A DNA stretch of 64,000 nucleotides from Duganella sp. 1411. Its GTDB lineage: Bacteria; Pseudomonadota; Gammaproteobacteria; Burkholderiales; Burkholderiaceae_D. Positions 1-11,793 of this stretch are shown here, in pieces. Under the pieces are notes generated by a model. That model saw nothing but the letters and a program-made list of their open reading frames with translations, was not told where the DNA came from and ran no database searches. Location: contig NZ_JAFICD010000005.1 of assembly GCF_017833525.1 (NCBI RefSeq), positions 62,001-126,000 on the forward strand, read 5' to 3'. The first letter of the stretch is position 1; every line of letters starts with the position of its first letter. The position numbers and the translations under genes were made by a program.

Positions 1-1
1 C

Positions 2-2299
2 ATCCCGGCCGCCGCGATCCAGCGCGTCGAGGTGCTGCTCGACGGCGCCTCGGCGCTGTACGGCACCGACGCCATCGGCGGCGTGATCAACTTCATCACC
101 CGCAAGGACTTCCAGGGCCTGGAGCTCAACGCCTACGGTTTGAAGACCGAGGAGGGCGGCGCCGGCAAGCGCACCGCCAGCCTGACCGTCGGCCACGGCG
201 ACCTGGCCAAGGACGGCTACAACGTGTTCGCCGTGGTCGACGTCCAGCGCACCGACGCGCTGAGCACCTCGCAGCGCGATTTCATCGGCGACCTGCGCAT
301 CGCCGAGCGCCTGCCGCATCTGCTGTCGGGCTACACCTCGCCGGCCAACATCCGCCTGTCGGGCGACCAGCGCGACTACCTGGCGGCCAACGGCTTCACC
401 ATCAACGGCAAGCCGATCACCAGCCGCTTGATCAATCCATCGGTGCCCAACTGCTCGCCGCCGGCCAATCTGCACCTGCCCACCGGCACCGGCGGTCCCG
501 AGGCCTGCACCTATAATTACATGGGCGACACCGAGCTGTATCCGAAGTCGGAGAAGTCCAATTTCCTGTCGCGCGGCGTGTTGCAGCTCAACGCCGACAA
601 CCAGCTGTACGCGGAGGTGGCGCTGAGCCGCTCCAAGACCTGGTACGCGGCGTCGTCGGCGCGGGTGCGCGCCAACGTCGATTATTCGGCCGTGCCGGCG
701 CTGGCCGGCTACGACCTGGCGTCGGAGGAGGCCGGCGGCGACGGCGAGGTCGAACTGCGCATCCGCCTGAACGAGGCGGGCCGCCGCACCAGCGAGTTGA
801 CCAGCGAGAGCCAGCGCTACGTGGTCGGCCTGACCGGCAGCCGCAATGGCTGGGACTACGACGTCGGCCTCAATCACAGCGTCAACGTCGTGCGCGACCG
901 CGACACCCACGGCTATGTGCTGTACAACGAGCTGGTACAGGGCATCACCGATGGCCTGATCAACCCCTTCGGCCCGTCCAGCGCGGCCGGCCGCAAGCTG
1001 CTCGACAGCCTGCAGGTCAACGACGAGGTGCGCCACGCGCGCGGCACCATGGATTCGATCGACTTCAAGCTCTCGCACGCGGTCGGCCAGCTGGCCGGCG
1101 GCGAGGCGGCGCTGGCCGTCGGTGGCGAGGTGCGGCGCGAGAAGACCGACTACAACCCGTCGGCGCTGCTGCTGAGCGATAACATCAACAACGACGCCGC
1201 GCCGGAGGGCGGCCAGGCCACCAGCTACGCGCGCAACGTCAAGGCCATCTACGGCGAACTGCTGCTGCCGTTCACCAAGCAGTGGGAGGCGCAGGTGTCG
1301 GCGCGCTACGACCACTACCAGGTGGTGGGCGGCGCGGCCAGCCCGAAGGTGGGCGTGAGCTACACGCCGACCAAGACCATGCTGTTCCGCGCCTCGGCCG
1401 GCCGCGGCTTCCGCGCGCCGTCGATGACGGACCTGTACCGGCCGATGCAGACCGGCGCCACCGCCACCTTGCCGGACCCGGTCTACTGCGCCACGGTGGA
1501 CAACAACTACGCCGAGTGCGCCGACGCCTGGAACACCCGCCGCCATTCGAACCCGAACCTGAAGCCGGAGCGCAGCCGCCAGCTGTCGGCCGGCATGGTG
1601 CTGCAACCGAGCAGCAAGGTGATGCTGACCCTGGACTATTGGAACATCAAGCGCACCGACCTGATTTCCGAGATCGGCGACGACATCATCCTGGCCAACC
1701 AGGGCAAGTACGGCAGCCTGGTACACCGCGACGAAGACGGTTATATCGATTACATCGACATGAACAAGGAAAACCGCGGCGCGCAGAAGGCGTCGGGCCT
1801 CGACCTGACGATCGACTACAAAGGCGTGCAGACCTGGGCCGGCCGCTTCGGCGGGCGCCTGTCGGGCACCTACGTGATGAATTCGAAGATCCAGAACGCG
1901 CCGGGCGACCCGTACGTCAGCAACCTGGGACGATTCGTCACCGACGGCGTGGTGCAACGCTGGCGCCATACCATCACCTTCGACTGGGACCAGGGTCCGT
2001 TCGCGGCCAGCCTGTCGAACACCTTCTCGGGCGCCTACGAGGACCAGAACTCGGCCATCAACACCGACGACGGCAGCGTGGTGGCGGCCAACCGGGTGGC
2101 CTCGTACTCGCTGTGGGACCTGTCGGGCGCCTGGCAGGTGAGCAAGGCGTTCAAGCTGCGCGCCGGCATCCAGAACCTGTTCGACAAGGCGCCGCCTTAC
2201 TCGAACCAAGCCTACTTCTTCCTGTCCGGGTATGATCCCACCTATACCGATCCGCGTGGCCGGCGCTTCTACGCCAGCGCCAATTACGCGTTCAAATGA
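2..2299 (+). CDS. TonB-dependent outer-membrane receptor, 5' end outside window
   Basis: The frame is open from the window edge and 765 residues are visible. The first residues ([20 protein letters not shown], then [13 protein letters not shown]) are the conserved end of a TonB-receptor plug domain, so about 100-150 N-terminal residues (signal peptide, TonB box, early plug) are missing to the left. The rest is beta-barrel: the receptor hallmark [15 protein letters not shown] lies in the middle and a C-terminal strand ends in YASANYAFK. Such receptors import large or scarce ligands across the outer membrane with energy from TonB-ExbBD. Two exported cyanophycinases and an exported peptidase follow on the same strand. 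By context the ligand may be a peptide or a cyanophycin fragment; the sequence does not prove this. Confidence 0.93.
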   Translation: MPAAAIQRVEVLLDGASALYGTDAIGGVINFITRKDFQGLELNAYGLKTEEGGAGKRTASLTVGHGDLAKDGYNVFAVVDVQRTDALSTSQRDFIGDLRIAERLPHLLSGYTSPANIRLSGDQRDYLAANGFTINGKPITSRLINPSVPNCSPPANLHLPTGTGGPEACTYNYMGDTELYPKSEKSNFLSRGVLQLNADNQLYAEVALSRSKTWYAASSARVRANVDYSAVPALAGYDLASEEAGGDGEVELRIRLNEAGRRTSELTSESQRYVVGLTGSRNGWDYDVGLNHSVNVVRDRDTHGYVLYNELVQGITDGLINPFGPSSAAGRKLLDSLQVNDEVRHARGTMDSIDFKLSHAVGQLAGGEAALAVGGEVRREKTDYNPSALLLSDNINNDAAPEGGQATSYARNVKAIYGELLLPFTKQWEAQVSARYDHYQVVGGAASPKVGVSYTPTKTMLFRASAGRGFRAPSMTDLYRPMQTGATATLPDPVYCATVDNNYAECADAWNTRRHSNPNLKPERSRQLSAGMVLQPSSKVMLTLDYWNIKRTDLISEIGDDIILANQGKYGSLVHRDEDGYIDYIDMNKENRGAQKASGLDLTIDYKGVQTWAGRFGGRLSGTYVMNSKIQNAPGDPYVSNLGRFVTDGVVQRWRHTITFDWDQGPFAASLSNTFSGAYEDQNSAINTDDGSVVAANRVASYSLWDLSGAWQVSKAFKLRAGIQNLFDKAPPYSNQAYFFLSGYDPTYTDPRGRRFYASANYAFK

Positions 2300-2407
2300 A
2301 AGCCCTCCACAATGTAATACATGCTTAAGTAATTGATTGGTATCATCTGCATTACCACGGCGCCGCGCGTAAGCCCCCGGCGCCGGTTTCATCATTGGAA
2401 GGGCAAC

Positions 2408-3727
2408 ATGAAATTTACAGGTTCTACGTTCCAGCGCCTTTGCATGCTTTGGCTGCTGGTGTTCGCCGGCGCCAGCGCGCACGCGGCCCAGGGAGCGGCC
2501 GTGACGTCGTCGGCCAAGGCGCAGACGAGCACCAAGGCCAGCAAGCCGGCCAAGGCGGTGCCGCCGCCCAAGCCCGTGCTGGCGCCGCCGGCGGGCAACC
2601 TGGTCATCATCGGCGGCGGCCTGCGCGCCGACAACGCCGAAGTCTGGCAGCGCATCGTGCAGCTGGCCGGCGGCCGCGGCGCGCGCATCGGCGTGTTCGG
2701 CTCGGCCTCGATCAATCCCGAGAAGTCGGCCCAGAACACGGTCAACAAACTCAATCAATATGGCGCCCAGGCGTTCTTCATCCCGCTCGGCGTGACCCTG
2801 CCCAACAGCGACTACCGCAAGGCGGCAGAGGACCCGGAGGTGGTGGCCCTGATCCATTCGGCCACCGGCATCTACTTCACCGGCGGCGACCAGGCCCGCA
2901 TCACCAAGGCGCTGGTGCGCCCGGACGGCTCGCGCACCCTGGCGCTGGAGGCGGTGTGGGACGTGTACCGCGACGGCGGCGTGGTAGCCGGCTCCAGCGC
3001 CGGCGCCGCGATCATGAGCACGACCATGTTCTACGACGCCAAGGCGACCTTGGACATGCTCAAACAGGGCGTCACCGACGGCAACGAGATCGCCCCGGGC
3101 CTGGGCTTCATCGGCGACGACGTCTTCGTCGACCAGCATCTGCTGGTGCGCGGCCGCTTCGCCCGCATGATCCCGGTGATGTTGAAAAAAGGTTATCAGA
3201 TCGGCCTGGGCATCGACGAGAACAGCGCGATGGTGGTCAACGCCCGCCGCGACGTCGAGATCATCGGCTACAGCGGCGCGCTGCTGCTCGACCTGTCGGC
3301 GGCGATCACCGACCGCGGCATCAAGGGTTTTAATATCAGTAACGCCACCATCAGTTATCTGGACCGGGGCGACAAATTCAATCTGGTGACGCGCGAGTTC
3401 ACGCCGTCGGCGGACAAGGCGGACAACAAGCTCGATCCGAACCAGCCGGACACGCGCGGCACCGTCTACACCAACGACATCCTGGGCAACAACGCGGTGC
3501 TGGACCTGATGGTGAACCTGATCGACAACGCCCAGCAGGAGGCTATCGGCATCGCCTTCGGCAATCCGCGCGACTCGTCGCCGGACCTGGGCTTCGAATT
3601 CCGGTTCAGTAAAACCATCAACAGCGTCGGTTACAGCTCCACCGAGGTGGAGGCCTATTCGGTGCTCAAACTAAGGATGGACATCCGGCCGATCCAGCTG
3701 CAGCAGCCGCTTTACCGATACCGGTAG
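2408..3727 (+). CDS. Exported cyanophycinase (peptidase S51 family), copy 1
   Basis: 439 residues. ATG at 2408 is chosen because GGAAGG lies 6 nt upstream and the product then starts with a signal peptide (MKFTGSTFQRLCMLWLLVF, ending near AHAA). A Lys/Pro/Ala-rich spacer to about residue 60 is followed by the S51 catalytic domain. Visible motifs are the GGDQ loop (159-162) and the nucleophile elbow GSSAGA with Ser197, matching the GGDQ and G-x-SAGA motifs of cyanophycinases. These enzymes release beta-Asp-Arg dipeptides from cyanophycin. The leader and a length near 440 residues fit extracellular (CphE-like) enzymes rather than the roughly 270-residue intracellular CphB. A close paralogue lies 118 bp downstream. 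Confidence 0.85.
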   Translation: MKFTGSTFQRLCMLWLLVFAGASAHAAQGAAVTSSAKAQTSTKASKPAKAVPPPKPVLAPPAGNLVIIGGGLRADNAEVWQRIVQLAGGRGARIGVFGSASINPEKSAQNTVNKLNQYGAQAFFIPLGVTLPNSDYRKAAEDPEVVALIHSATGIYFTGGDQARITKALVRPDGSRTLALEAVWDVYRDGGVVAGSSAGAAIMSTTMFYDAKATLDMLKQGVTDGNEIAPGLGFIGDDVFVDQHLLVRGRFARMIPVMLKKGYQIGLGIDENSAMVVNARRDVEIIGYSGALLLDLSAAITDRGIKGFNISNATISYLDRGDKFNLVTREFTPSADKADNKLDPNQPDTRGTVYTNDILGNNAVLDLMVNLIDNAQQEAIGIAFGNPRDSSPDLGFEFRFSKTINSVGYSSTEVEAYSVLKLRMDIRPIQLQQPLYRYR

Positions 3728-3746
3728 CGCACACGCACCGCCATCC

Positions 3747-3773
3747 GGGGTCGTACCCCTGGGGTACGACCCC
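3747..3773. repeat. Palindromic repeat, family 2, copy A
   Basis: GGGGTCGTACCCC, one T, then GGGGTACGACCCC: a near-perfect inverted repeat between the two cyanophycinase genes. Copies B (12807-12834) and C (51491-51518) have the same architecture. It could fold into a strong hairpin in the intercistronic RNA, but no T-run follows. Confidence 0.8.
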
Positions 3774-3845
3774 TAAGCGGCGCTGCACGCGTATCGGCAA
3801 AAGCTCGCCGGGTTTTCCGTGGCTTTTTTGGGGGAGTCGGTCATC

Positions 3846-5081
3846 ATGCGCACACGAGGCAACTTGCTGAAGCACCTGATCGGGGCCGTTTTTATGCTGG
3901 CCGTTCCTCTGGAAGGCGCGGTGGCGGCGCCGGACTCCCCCAAAGGCTCGCTGGTGATCATCGGCGGCGCCCTGCGCGGCGACAACGCCGACGTCTGGCA
4001 GCGCATCGTGGCGCTGGCCGGCGGGCCGGGCGCGCGCATCGCCGTGCTGCCGTCGGCGGCGGCCGACCCGGAGCGGGTGGGCGAGGCCATCGTCGCCCGT
4101 CTTAACGGGTACGGCGCGGCCGCCTTCGTGGTGCCGCTGGCGGTGCGCCTGGCCGGCAGCGATTACCGCCGGGTGGCCGAGGATGGCGAACTGGCGGAGG
4201 CCGTGCGCGGCGCCGGCGGCGTGTTCTTCGCCGGCGGCGACCAGGCCCGCATCACGCAGGCGCTGGTGCGCGAGGACGGCAGCCGCAGCGCGGTGCTGCA
4301 GGCGGTGTGGGACGTCTACCGCGACGGCGGCGTGGTGGCCGGCGACAGCGCCGGCGCCGCCATCATGAGCAGCACGATGTTTTACTCGCCCAATTCGGTG
4401 TTCGGCACCTTGCGCGGGGGCGTCAGCGACGGCCGCGAGATCGCGCCCGGCCTGGGCTTCATCGGCGACGACGTCTTCGTCGACCAGCATCTGCTGGTGC
4501 GCGGACGCTTCGCCCGCATGATCCCGGCGATGCTCAAGAAGGGCTACAAGATCGGGCTGGGCATCGACGAGAACACGGCCATGGTGGTCGACAGCCGCCG
4601 CCATGTGGAAATCGTCGGCCACAAGGGCGCGCTGCTGATCGACCTGTCGCGCGCCACCACGGACGCCGCCAGCGCCGGCTTCAACGTCTCCAACGCGGTG
4701 ATCAGCTATCTGGACCGGGGCGACCGCTACGACCTGGCCTCGCACACCTTCACGCCGTCGGAGGCCAAGGCCGGCGGGCGGTTGCTGGCGGCCGACGCGA
4801 TGCTGCACCAGCCGGTGTTCTCGCCCGATATCCTGGGCCGCAACGCGGTGGTGGAGCTGATGGAAAGCCTGATCGTCAACCGCCGCGTCGAGGCGATCGG
4901 CATCGCGACCAGCGGCCCGCAATCGCTGCTGCCGGAGCTGGGCTTCCAGTTCACCTTCAGCAAAACACGCGACAGCGTCGGCTACATGTCGGCGGCGGCG
5001 CAAAGCTACTCGATCCTCAACGTCCGGCTCGATATCCGCCCGCTCGACATCGGCCAGTCGCTGACGAACCCGAAAAACTAG
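3846..5081 (+). CDS. Exported cyanophycinase (peptidase S51 family), copy 2
   Basis: 411 residues from ATG 3846; an in-frame ATG at 3819 also exists, but 3846 places the charged start and hydrophobic core of a signal peptide (MRTRGNLLKHLIGAVFMLAV) at the N-terminus. GGDQ is at 130-133 and the nucleophile motif GDSAGA carries Ser168. Long stretches are identical or nearly so to copy 1, for example GLGFIGDDVFVDQHLLVRGR and the region around YLDRGD, so the pair is a tandem duplication. Copy 2 lacks the Lys/Pro/Ala spacer of copy 1 and has Asp instead of Ser before the nucleophile. It probably degrades the same kind of polymer; differing specificity is possible but unproven. Confidence 0.85.
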   Translation: MRTRGNLLKHLIGAVFMLAVPLEGAVAAPDSPKGSLVIIGGALRGDNADVWQRIVALAGGPGARIAVLPSAAADPERVGEAIVARLNGYGAAAFVVPLAVRLAGSDYRRVAEDGELAEAVRGAGGVFFAGGDQARITQALVREDGSRSAVLQAVWDVYRDGGVVAGDSAGAAIMSSTMFYSPNSVFGTLRGGVSDGREIAPGLGFIGDDVFVDQHLLVRGRFARMIPAMLKKGYKIGLGIDENTAMVVDSRRHVEIVGHKGALLIDLSRATTDAASAGFNVSNAVISYLDRGDRYDLASHTFTPSEAKAGGRLLAADAMLHQPVFSPDILGRNAVVELMESLIVNRRVEAIGIATSGPQSLLPELGFQFTFSKTRDSVGYMSAAAQSYSILNVRLDIRPLDIGQSLTNPKN

Positions 5082-5145
5082 GCCGGTCCTGGCCGCGACG
5101 GGATTAAAATAGCGGGCACGTTTTCAACCGACCGCCAGGACCCCC

Positions 5146-6585
5146 ATGACTCTCTTCGCACACCCCCGTGGCTTCGTCGCCGCGCTGATGCTGGCGCTGG
5201 CCGCCTGCGCCGCTCCCGCATTCGCCGCGCCGCCCGCGCAACCGGCCACCGTCCGTCTCGACTATATCCACAGCGGCAACGCCCTCAACGAGCAGTACGC
5301 GATGGAGCGGGTGGTCATCGAGCCGCTGCCGTGGCCCGGCGACATGCGCCGCACCATCGACAACACCAATCGCGGCAACAACCTGGTGGAGGTGGTCGAC
5401 GCCGCATCGGGCGCGCTGCTGTACTCGCGCGGTTTTTCGACCGTGTTCGCCGAATGGGCCAGCACCGAGGAGGCGGGCAAGGCCAATCGCGGCTTCCAGG
5501 AGTCTGTGCGCTTCCCGAAACCGGACAAGCCGGTGAAGGTGCGCATCCTCAAGCGCGACGAGCGTGGCGCCTTCTCCGTGGTGTGGACGGCCAGCGTCGA
5601 CACCGACGCCATGGACGTGGTGCGCAAGTCGGCGCCGGCGCCGGTCAAGCCGATCGGCATCCGCGTCAACGGCCCGTCGAAGGACAAGGTCGATCTGCTG
5701 ATCCTGGGCGACGGCTACACGGCGGGCGAGATGAAAAAGTTCGAGGCGACCGCCCGCCGCCTGGCCGACCATCTGTTCGACACCTCGCCGTTCAAGGAGC
5801 GCGCCAAGGACTTCAACGTCTGGGCGCTGGCGCTGCCGACCCAGGAATCGGGCGTGTCGCGCCCGTCGACCGGCGTGCATCACGCCTCGCCGCTGGGCAC
5901 GCGCTACGACATCTTCGGCAGCGAGCGTTATGTGCTCACCACCGACAACCGCGCGTTGCGCGAACTGGCGCAGAACGCGCCGTATGAATTCATCGAAATC
6001 CTGGTCAACAACGACACCTACGGCGGTGGCGGCATCTTCGGCCAGTTCAGCACCGCCGCCGCCAGCAACGACTGGGCCAACTACCTGTTCGTCCACGAAT
6101 TCGGCCACCACTTCGCCGGGCTGGCGGACGAGTATTACACCTCGCCGGTGGCCTACGCCACGGGCGGCGAGCGGCGGGAACCATGGGAGCCGAATGCGAC
6201 GGCGCTGCGCGACCCGGCCAATGTGAAGTGGAAGAAGTTCGTCAAGGACGGCACGGCGCTGCCGACGCCGTGGAAGAAGGAAGAATACGAGACGGCGTCG
6301 CGCGCCTACCAGAAGGAGCGCGTGGCGCTGCGCCAGGCCAACCGCCCCGAATCGGAGATGAGCGCCTTGTTCCATAGGGATCTGGAGCAGACCAACCAAT
6401 TGTTCTCGCGCGATCCGAACCGCCACGTGGTGGGCGCGTTCGAGGGCGCGAACTACGAGGCCAAGGGGTATTACCGGCCCGAGATGCAGTGCATCATGTT
6501 CGACCGCAGCGACAAGTTCTGCTCCGTGTGCGCTGACGCGATCGGCGCGATCATCGACCTGTACTCGGGGCCCGCGCAGGAATAA
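5146..6585 (+). CDS. Exported zinc metallopeptidase, M64 family
   Basis: 479 residues. The ATG follows an AGGACC element and begins a signal peptide (hydrophobic ALMLALAACA, cleavage near AFAA). An N-terminal beta-rich domain (about 30-170) matches the usual M64 N-domain layout. The catalytic domain starts near GPSKDKVDLLILGDGY and holds the zinc signature HEFGHHFAGLADEYY (His317, Glu318, His321), diagnostic of peptidase family M64 (IgA-protease-like). A Cys-containing C-terminal segment (CIMFDRSDKFCSVC) is typical of the family. It is probably secreted or periplasmic. It sits 64 bp after the second cyanophycinase on the same strand, so a shared role in degrading extracellular peptide is plausible; the substrate cannot be read from the sequence. 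Confidence 0.88.
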   Translation: MTLFAHPRGFVAALMLALAACAAPAFAAPPAQPATVRLDYIHSGNALNEQYAMERVVIEPLPWPGDMRRTIDNTNRGNNLVEVVDAASGALLYSRGFSTVFAEWASTEEAGKANRGFQESVRFPKPDKPVKVRILKRDERGAFSVVWTASVDTDAMDVVRKSAPAPVKPIGIRVNGPSKDKVDLLILGDGYTAGEMKKFEATARRLADHLFDTSPFKERAKDFNVWALALPTQESGVSRPSTGVHHASPLGTRYDIFGSERYVLTTDNRALRELAQNAPYEFIEILVNNDTYGGGGIFGQFSTAAASNDWANYLFVHEFGHHFAGLADEYYTSPVAYATGGERREPWEPNATALRDPANVKWKKFVKDGTALPTPWKKEEYETASRAYQKERVALRQANRPESEMSALFHRDLEQTNQLFSRDPNRHVVGAFEGANYEAKGYYRPEMQCIMFDRSDKFCSVCADAIGAIIDLYSGPAQE

Positions 6586-6594
6586 TCGGGTTTA

Positions 6595-6608
6595 GTACGG
6601 TACCGTAC
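6595..6608. promoter_or_regulatory. Perfect 14-bp palindrome GTACGGTACCGTAC
   Basis: A perfect inverted repeat 10 bp after the M64 peptidase stop and 136 bp before the Lys/Ala-rich gene. It has no T-tract and does not resemble a terminator, so an operator or activator site for the downstream gene is the simpler reading. The regulator is unknown. Confidence 0.45.
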
Positions 6609-6677
6609 AGAGCTCATCCGTCCCCGGGGGTATTCTGGATACGTGATCTGGCGCTTCTAAACAAGAGCGCAACGCAG

Positions 6678-6696
6678 GCAAGGCCCAAGGCCTTGC
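6678..6696 (+). promoter_or_regulatory. Stem-loop in the leader of the Lys/Ala-rich gene
   Basis: GCAAGGCC-CAA-GGCCTTGC is a perfect 8-bp stem with a 3-nt loop, followed by TTTAATAAG. It lies 48 bp before the ATG at 6744. It could be a weak terminator for the peptidase gene or a structured 5' leader that affects stability or translation. The short T-run argues against efficient termination. Confidence 0.4.
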
Positions 6697-6743
6697 TTTA
6701 ATAAGATAAGAACGCATCCAAATTAAACTTGAGAGGAATTATC

Positions 6744-7211
6744 ATGAGCAAAATCATCGCTACCCTGATCGCCGGCCTGTTCGCAACCGCTGCCTTCGCA
6801 CAAACGCCTGAAGTCACCAAGGCGCAGCAAGAAGCCAACAAAGACGTCGCCAAGGCGGAACAGAAGGAAATGAAGGTTGACGCCAAAGCCGACAAGAAAG
6901 CCAACAAGGCCGTCGCCAAAGCCAACCAGACCCACGATGAAGCCCAGGCTAAAGTAAACGTGGAAGCCGCCAAAGCGAACGAAAAAATCGCCAAGGCCGA
7001 TCCAGAAGACAAAAACAAAGCTGCCGCCAAAGGCGAAAAAAACATCGCCAAGGCTGAAGAAAAAGCCAACAAGAAGGCTGTGAAAGCCGACGCCAAAGCC
7101 ATCAAGGCAACCGTTGACGCCACCGAAGACAAAGCGCTGGCCGCCAACAAGACCGACGCCGTCAAAGCCAAATCGGCAGCCGAAGTCAAAGAAGCCGCCG
7201 CCAAGCATTAA
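6744..7211 (+). CDS. Lys/Ala-rich exported protein of unknown function
   Basis: 155 residues from ATG 6744, preceded by GAGAGGA 7 nt upstream. A signal peptide (MSKIIATLIAGLFATAAFA, cleavage before QTPEV) is followed by a low-complexity mature part made almost wholly of Ala, Lys, Glu, Asp, Asn and Val, without Trp, Tyr, Cys or aromatic residues. The AKA/NKA/KAD periodicity predicts a long charged alpha-helix, perhaps a coiled coil. No family motif was recognised; TolA-like helical stretches give superficial similarity only. It has its own strong terminator, and a palindrome and stem-loop lie upstream, so it is likely a separately regulated unit. Base composition is visibly less GC-rich than the flanking genes. 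Confidence 0.75.
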   Translation: MSKIIATLIAGLFATAAFAQTPEVTKAQQEANKDVAKAEQKEMKVDAKADKKANKAVAKANQTHDEAQAKVNVEAAKANEKIAKADPEDKNKAAAKGEKNIAKAEEKANKKAVKADAKAIKATVDATEDKALAANKTDAVKAKSAAEVKEAAAKH

Positions 7212-7223
7212 TTAGCCGCGCAT

Positions 7224-7254
7224 AAAAAAAGACGGGTTCGCCCGTCTTTTTTTT
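7224..7254 (+). terminator. Rho-independent terminator after the Lys/Ala-rich gene
   Basis: GACGGG-TTC-CCCGTC-type stem (GACGGGTTCGCCCGTC) followed by eight T, 13 bp after the stop codon. A-run on the left side as well, so it may also act weakly in reverse. Confidence 0.9.
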
Positions 7255-7273
7255 CGTCCAGAAATTCCTAAAT

Positions 7274-7374
7274 CCGGGGTCAGGTCCACCAATTCTACAC
7301 GGCCCGGACAGTAGCCGGATAAGTCATCCGCCTACAGCCGAGTTCGTGTAGAAATGGTGGACCTGACCCTGGAG
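7274..7374. repeat. REP-like palindrome, family 1, copy 1
   Basis: Left arm CCGGGGTCAGGTCCACC + AATTCTACACG, right arm CGTGTAGAAAT + GGTGGACCTGACCCTGG, separated by about 43 nt. The right end touches the complement of the parC TAA stop (7375-7377) with no gap. Same arms as the elements at 26998, 30763 and 56236. Confidence 0.88.
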
Positions 7375-9783
7375 TTAAACGATCGGAGTCAGCGAGGTTG
7401 GCTTGATCTTCGTCGCCAGCGCCTTGCCTTTGCGGGCGCGTTTGCCGAAGTGGACCGCCAGCGCCGATGCCGACAGCCGCTCTTCCTGCGCCTTGCCGCC
7501 ACGTCCGATGCCCGAGACGATCACGCCTTTTTGGCTGATCGGCTTGGCCGCGATCAGGGTCTCCTTGTCGTCCAGCTCCATCAGGATGACGCCGCGGCCG
7601 CCGTTGGTCAGCACCTTCATTTCGTCCATGCCGAACACCAGCACCCGCGCGTTGGCCGACAATACCGCCACCGCGCTGGCACCGTCGCCAACCACCGCCG
7701 GCGGCAGCGGTACGTCGCCTTCGTCCAGCGTGACGAAGGCCTTGCCGCCCTTGATGCGGCTGACCATGTCGCCGGCCTTGGCGATGAAGCCGAAGCCCGC
7801 GCTGGTGGCCATCATCAGCTGCGTCGCGGCGGGACCGGCGAAGTAGTGCTGGATGCGGGCACCGCTGGCCAGGTCGATCAGGGTGGTGATCGGCACGCCG
7901 TCGCCGCGCGCGTTCGGCAGCGCGGCCACGGGCACCGAGTACACCTTGCCGTTGCTGCCGAAGGCGAGCAGGTTGTCCACCGTGCGGCATTCGAACGCGC
8001 CGTACAGCGTGTCGCCAGCCTTGAACGTGAATTGCGTGGCGTCGTGGCCGATGCCGGTGCGCGCGCGTATCCAGCCTTTTTCCGAGATGATGACGGTGAC
8101 CGGTTCATCCACCACCTTCTGCTCGACCACCGCTTTCTGCGCTTCTTCGATCAGCGTGCGGCGGGCGTCGCCGTATTGCTTGGTGTCGGCTTCGATTTCC
8201 TTGATGATGGCGCGCTTCATCGACGATGGGTTGTCGAGCAGGTCCTGCAGCAGCTGCTTTTCTTTGCGCAGTTCGGCCAGTTCCTGCTGGATCTTAATCG
8301 CTTCCAGGCGTGCCAGCTGGCGCAGGCGGATTTCCAGGATGTCTTCGGCCTGGATGTCCGACAGGCGGAAACGCTCCATCAGCGCCGCTTTCGGTTCGTC
8401 CGAGTTGCGGATGATGTGGATCACTTCATCGATGTTCAGCAGGATGGTTTCGCGGCCTTCCAGGATATGGATGCGCGCGTCGACCTTGCCCAGCTTGAAC
8501 TTGGTGCGGCGGGTGACGGTGACGAAGCGGAACTCGATCCATTCCTGCAGAATCTCGCCCAGCCCCTTTTGCCGCGGACGGCCGTCGCCGCCGATCATCA
8601 CCAGGTTGATCGACGCCGACGATTCGAGCGAGGTGTGCGCCAGCAGCATCAGCATGAATTCCGTCTGATCCTGGTTCTTCGACTTCGGTTCGAACACCAG
8701 GCGCACCGGCGCGGCGCGGCCCGATTCGTCGCGGATGGTGTCGAGCGAGTTGAGGATCAGCGATTTGAGCGCCAGCTGTTCCGGCGACAGCGCCTTCTTG
8801 CCCATCTTGATCTTCGGATTGGTCAGCTCCTCGATCTCCTCGAGCACCTTCTGCGACGAGGTGCCCGGCGGCAGTTCGGTGACCACCGCCTGCCACTGGC
8901 CGCGCGCCAGCTCTTCGATCTTCCAGCGCGCGCGCACCTTCATGCTGCCACGCCCGTTGGCGTACATTTCGCTGATCTGCGCCGCCGGCGTGATGATCTG
9001 GCCACCGCCCGGGAAGTCCGGGCCCGGCACCAGCGCCATCAACTCGCTGTGCGAGATCTTCGGATTGCGGATCATGGCGACGGCCGCCTGCGTGACCTCG
9101 CCCAGGTTGTGCGACGGGATTTCCGTCGCCAGGCCGACCGCGATGCCCGAGGCGCCGTTCAACAGCACCATCGGCAGGCGCGCCGGCAGCAGGCACGGTT
9201 CCTCGGTCGAGCCGTCGTAGTTGGCCTGGAATTCCACGGTGCCGAGGTTGATCTCGTCGAGCAGCACCTTGGCGATCGGCGTGAGCCGCGCCTCGGTGTA
9301 TCGCATCGCCGCCGCGCCGTCGCCGTCGCGCGAGCCGAAGTTACCCTGGCCGTCGACCAGCGGATAGCGCAGCGAGAAGTCCTGCGCCATGCGCACCATG
9401 GCGTCGTACACCGACTGGTCGCCGTGCGGGTGCAATTTACCCAGCACGTCGCCGACCACGGTGGCCGATTTGCGCGGCTTGGCGGTCGGGTTCAGGCCCA
9501 TTTCGTTCATCGCGTACAGGATGCGGCGCTGCACCGGCTTCTGGCCGTCGCAGACGTCCGGCAGCGCGCGGCCCTTGACCACCGAGATGGCGTAATCGAG
9601 GTAGGCGCGTTCGGCGAAGGTGGACAGGGTCAGCGTTTCGCCGCCGTCGCCACCATCGCCGCCGCCGATCGGGCCGTCGCCGTCGCCGCCTTGCGGCGGA
9701 ACGGGAGGCACTGGGGGCTGCGGCGGCTGGCCGGCTTGGGCCGGCGCCGGCGTGGATTCGTCAAAGAGATTTGCTTGAGTCAT
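7375..9783 (-). CDS. parC: DNA topoisomerase IV subunit A
   Basis: 802 residues. This is the DNA-cleaving subunit of topoisomerase IV, which decatenates daughter chromosomes as a C2E2 complex with ParE. A Pro/Gly-rich N-terminal extension (about residues 13-48) precedes the breakage-reunion domain. The active-site tyrosine is Tyr162 in [10 protein letters not shown], and the quinolone-interacting segment reads [10 protein letters not shown] (118-127). The C-terminal part is shorter than a GyrA beta-pinwheel, which fits ParC. It lies 12 bp after parE in the same orientation, so both are likely one operon. Gly/Pro runs near the N-terminus are not part of the catalytic fold. Confidence 0.95.
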   Translation of the reverse strand: MTQANLFDESTPAPAQAGQPPQPPVPPVPPQGGDGDGPIGGGDGGDGGETLTLSTFAERAYLDYAISVVKGRALPDVCDGQKPVQRRILYAMNEMGLNPTAKPRKSATVVGDVLGKLHPHGDQSVYDAMVRMAQDFSLRYPLVDGQGNFGSRDGDGAAAMRYTEARLTPIAKVLLDEINLGTVEFQANYDGSTEEPCLLPARLPMVLLNGASGIAVGLATEIPSHNLGEVTQAAVAMIRNPKISHSELMALVPGPDFPGGGQIITPAAQISEMYANGRGSMKVRARWKIEELARGQWQAVVTELPPGTSSQKVLEEIEELTNPKIKMGKKALSPEQLALKSLILNSLDTIRDESGRAAPVRLVFEPKSKNQDQTEFMLMLLAHTSLESSASINLVMIGGDGRPRQKGLGEILQEWIEFRFVTVTRRTKFKLGKVDARIHILEGRETILLNIDEVIHIIRNSDEPKAALMERFRLSDIQAEDILEIRLRQLARLEAIKIQQELAELRKEKQLLQDLLDNPSSMKRAIIKEIEADTKQYGDARRTLIEEAQKAVVEQKVVDEPVTVIISEKGWIRARTGIGHDATQFTFKAGDTLYGAFECRTVDNLLAFGSNGKVYSVPVAALPNARGDGVPITTLIDLASGARIQHYFAGPAATQLMMATSAGFGFIAKAGDMVSRIKGGKAFVTLDEGDVPLPPAVVGDGASAVAVLSANARVLVFGMDEMKVLTNGGRGVILMELDDKETLIAAKPISQKGVIVSGIGRGGKAQEERLSASALAVHFGKRARKGKALATKIKPTSLTPIV

Positions 9784-9795
9784 AGTCGTTCAAAA

Positions 9796-11793
<1,998 letters not shown>

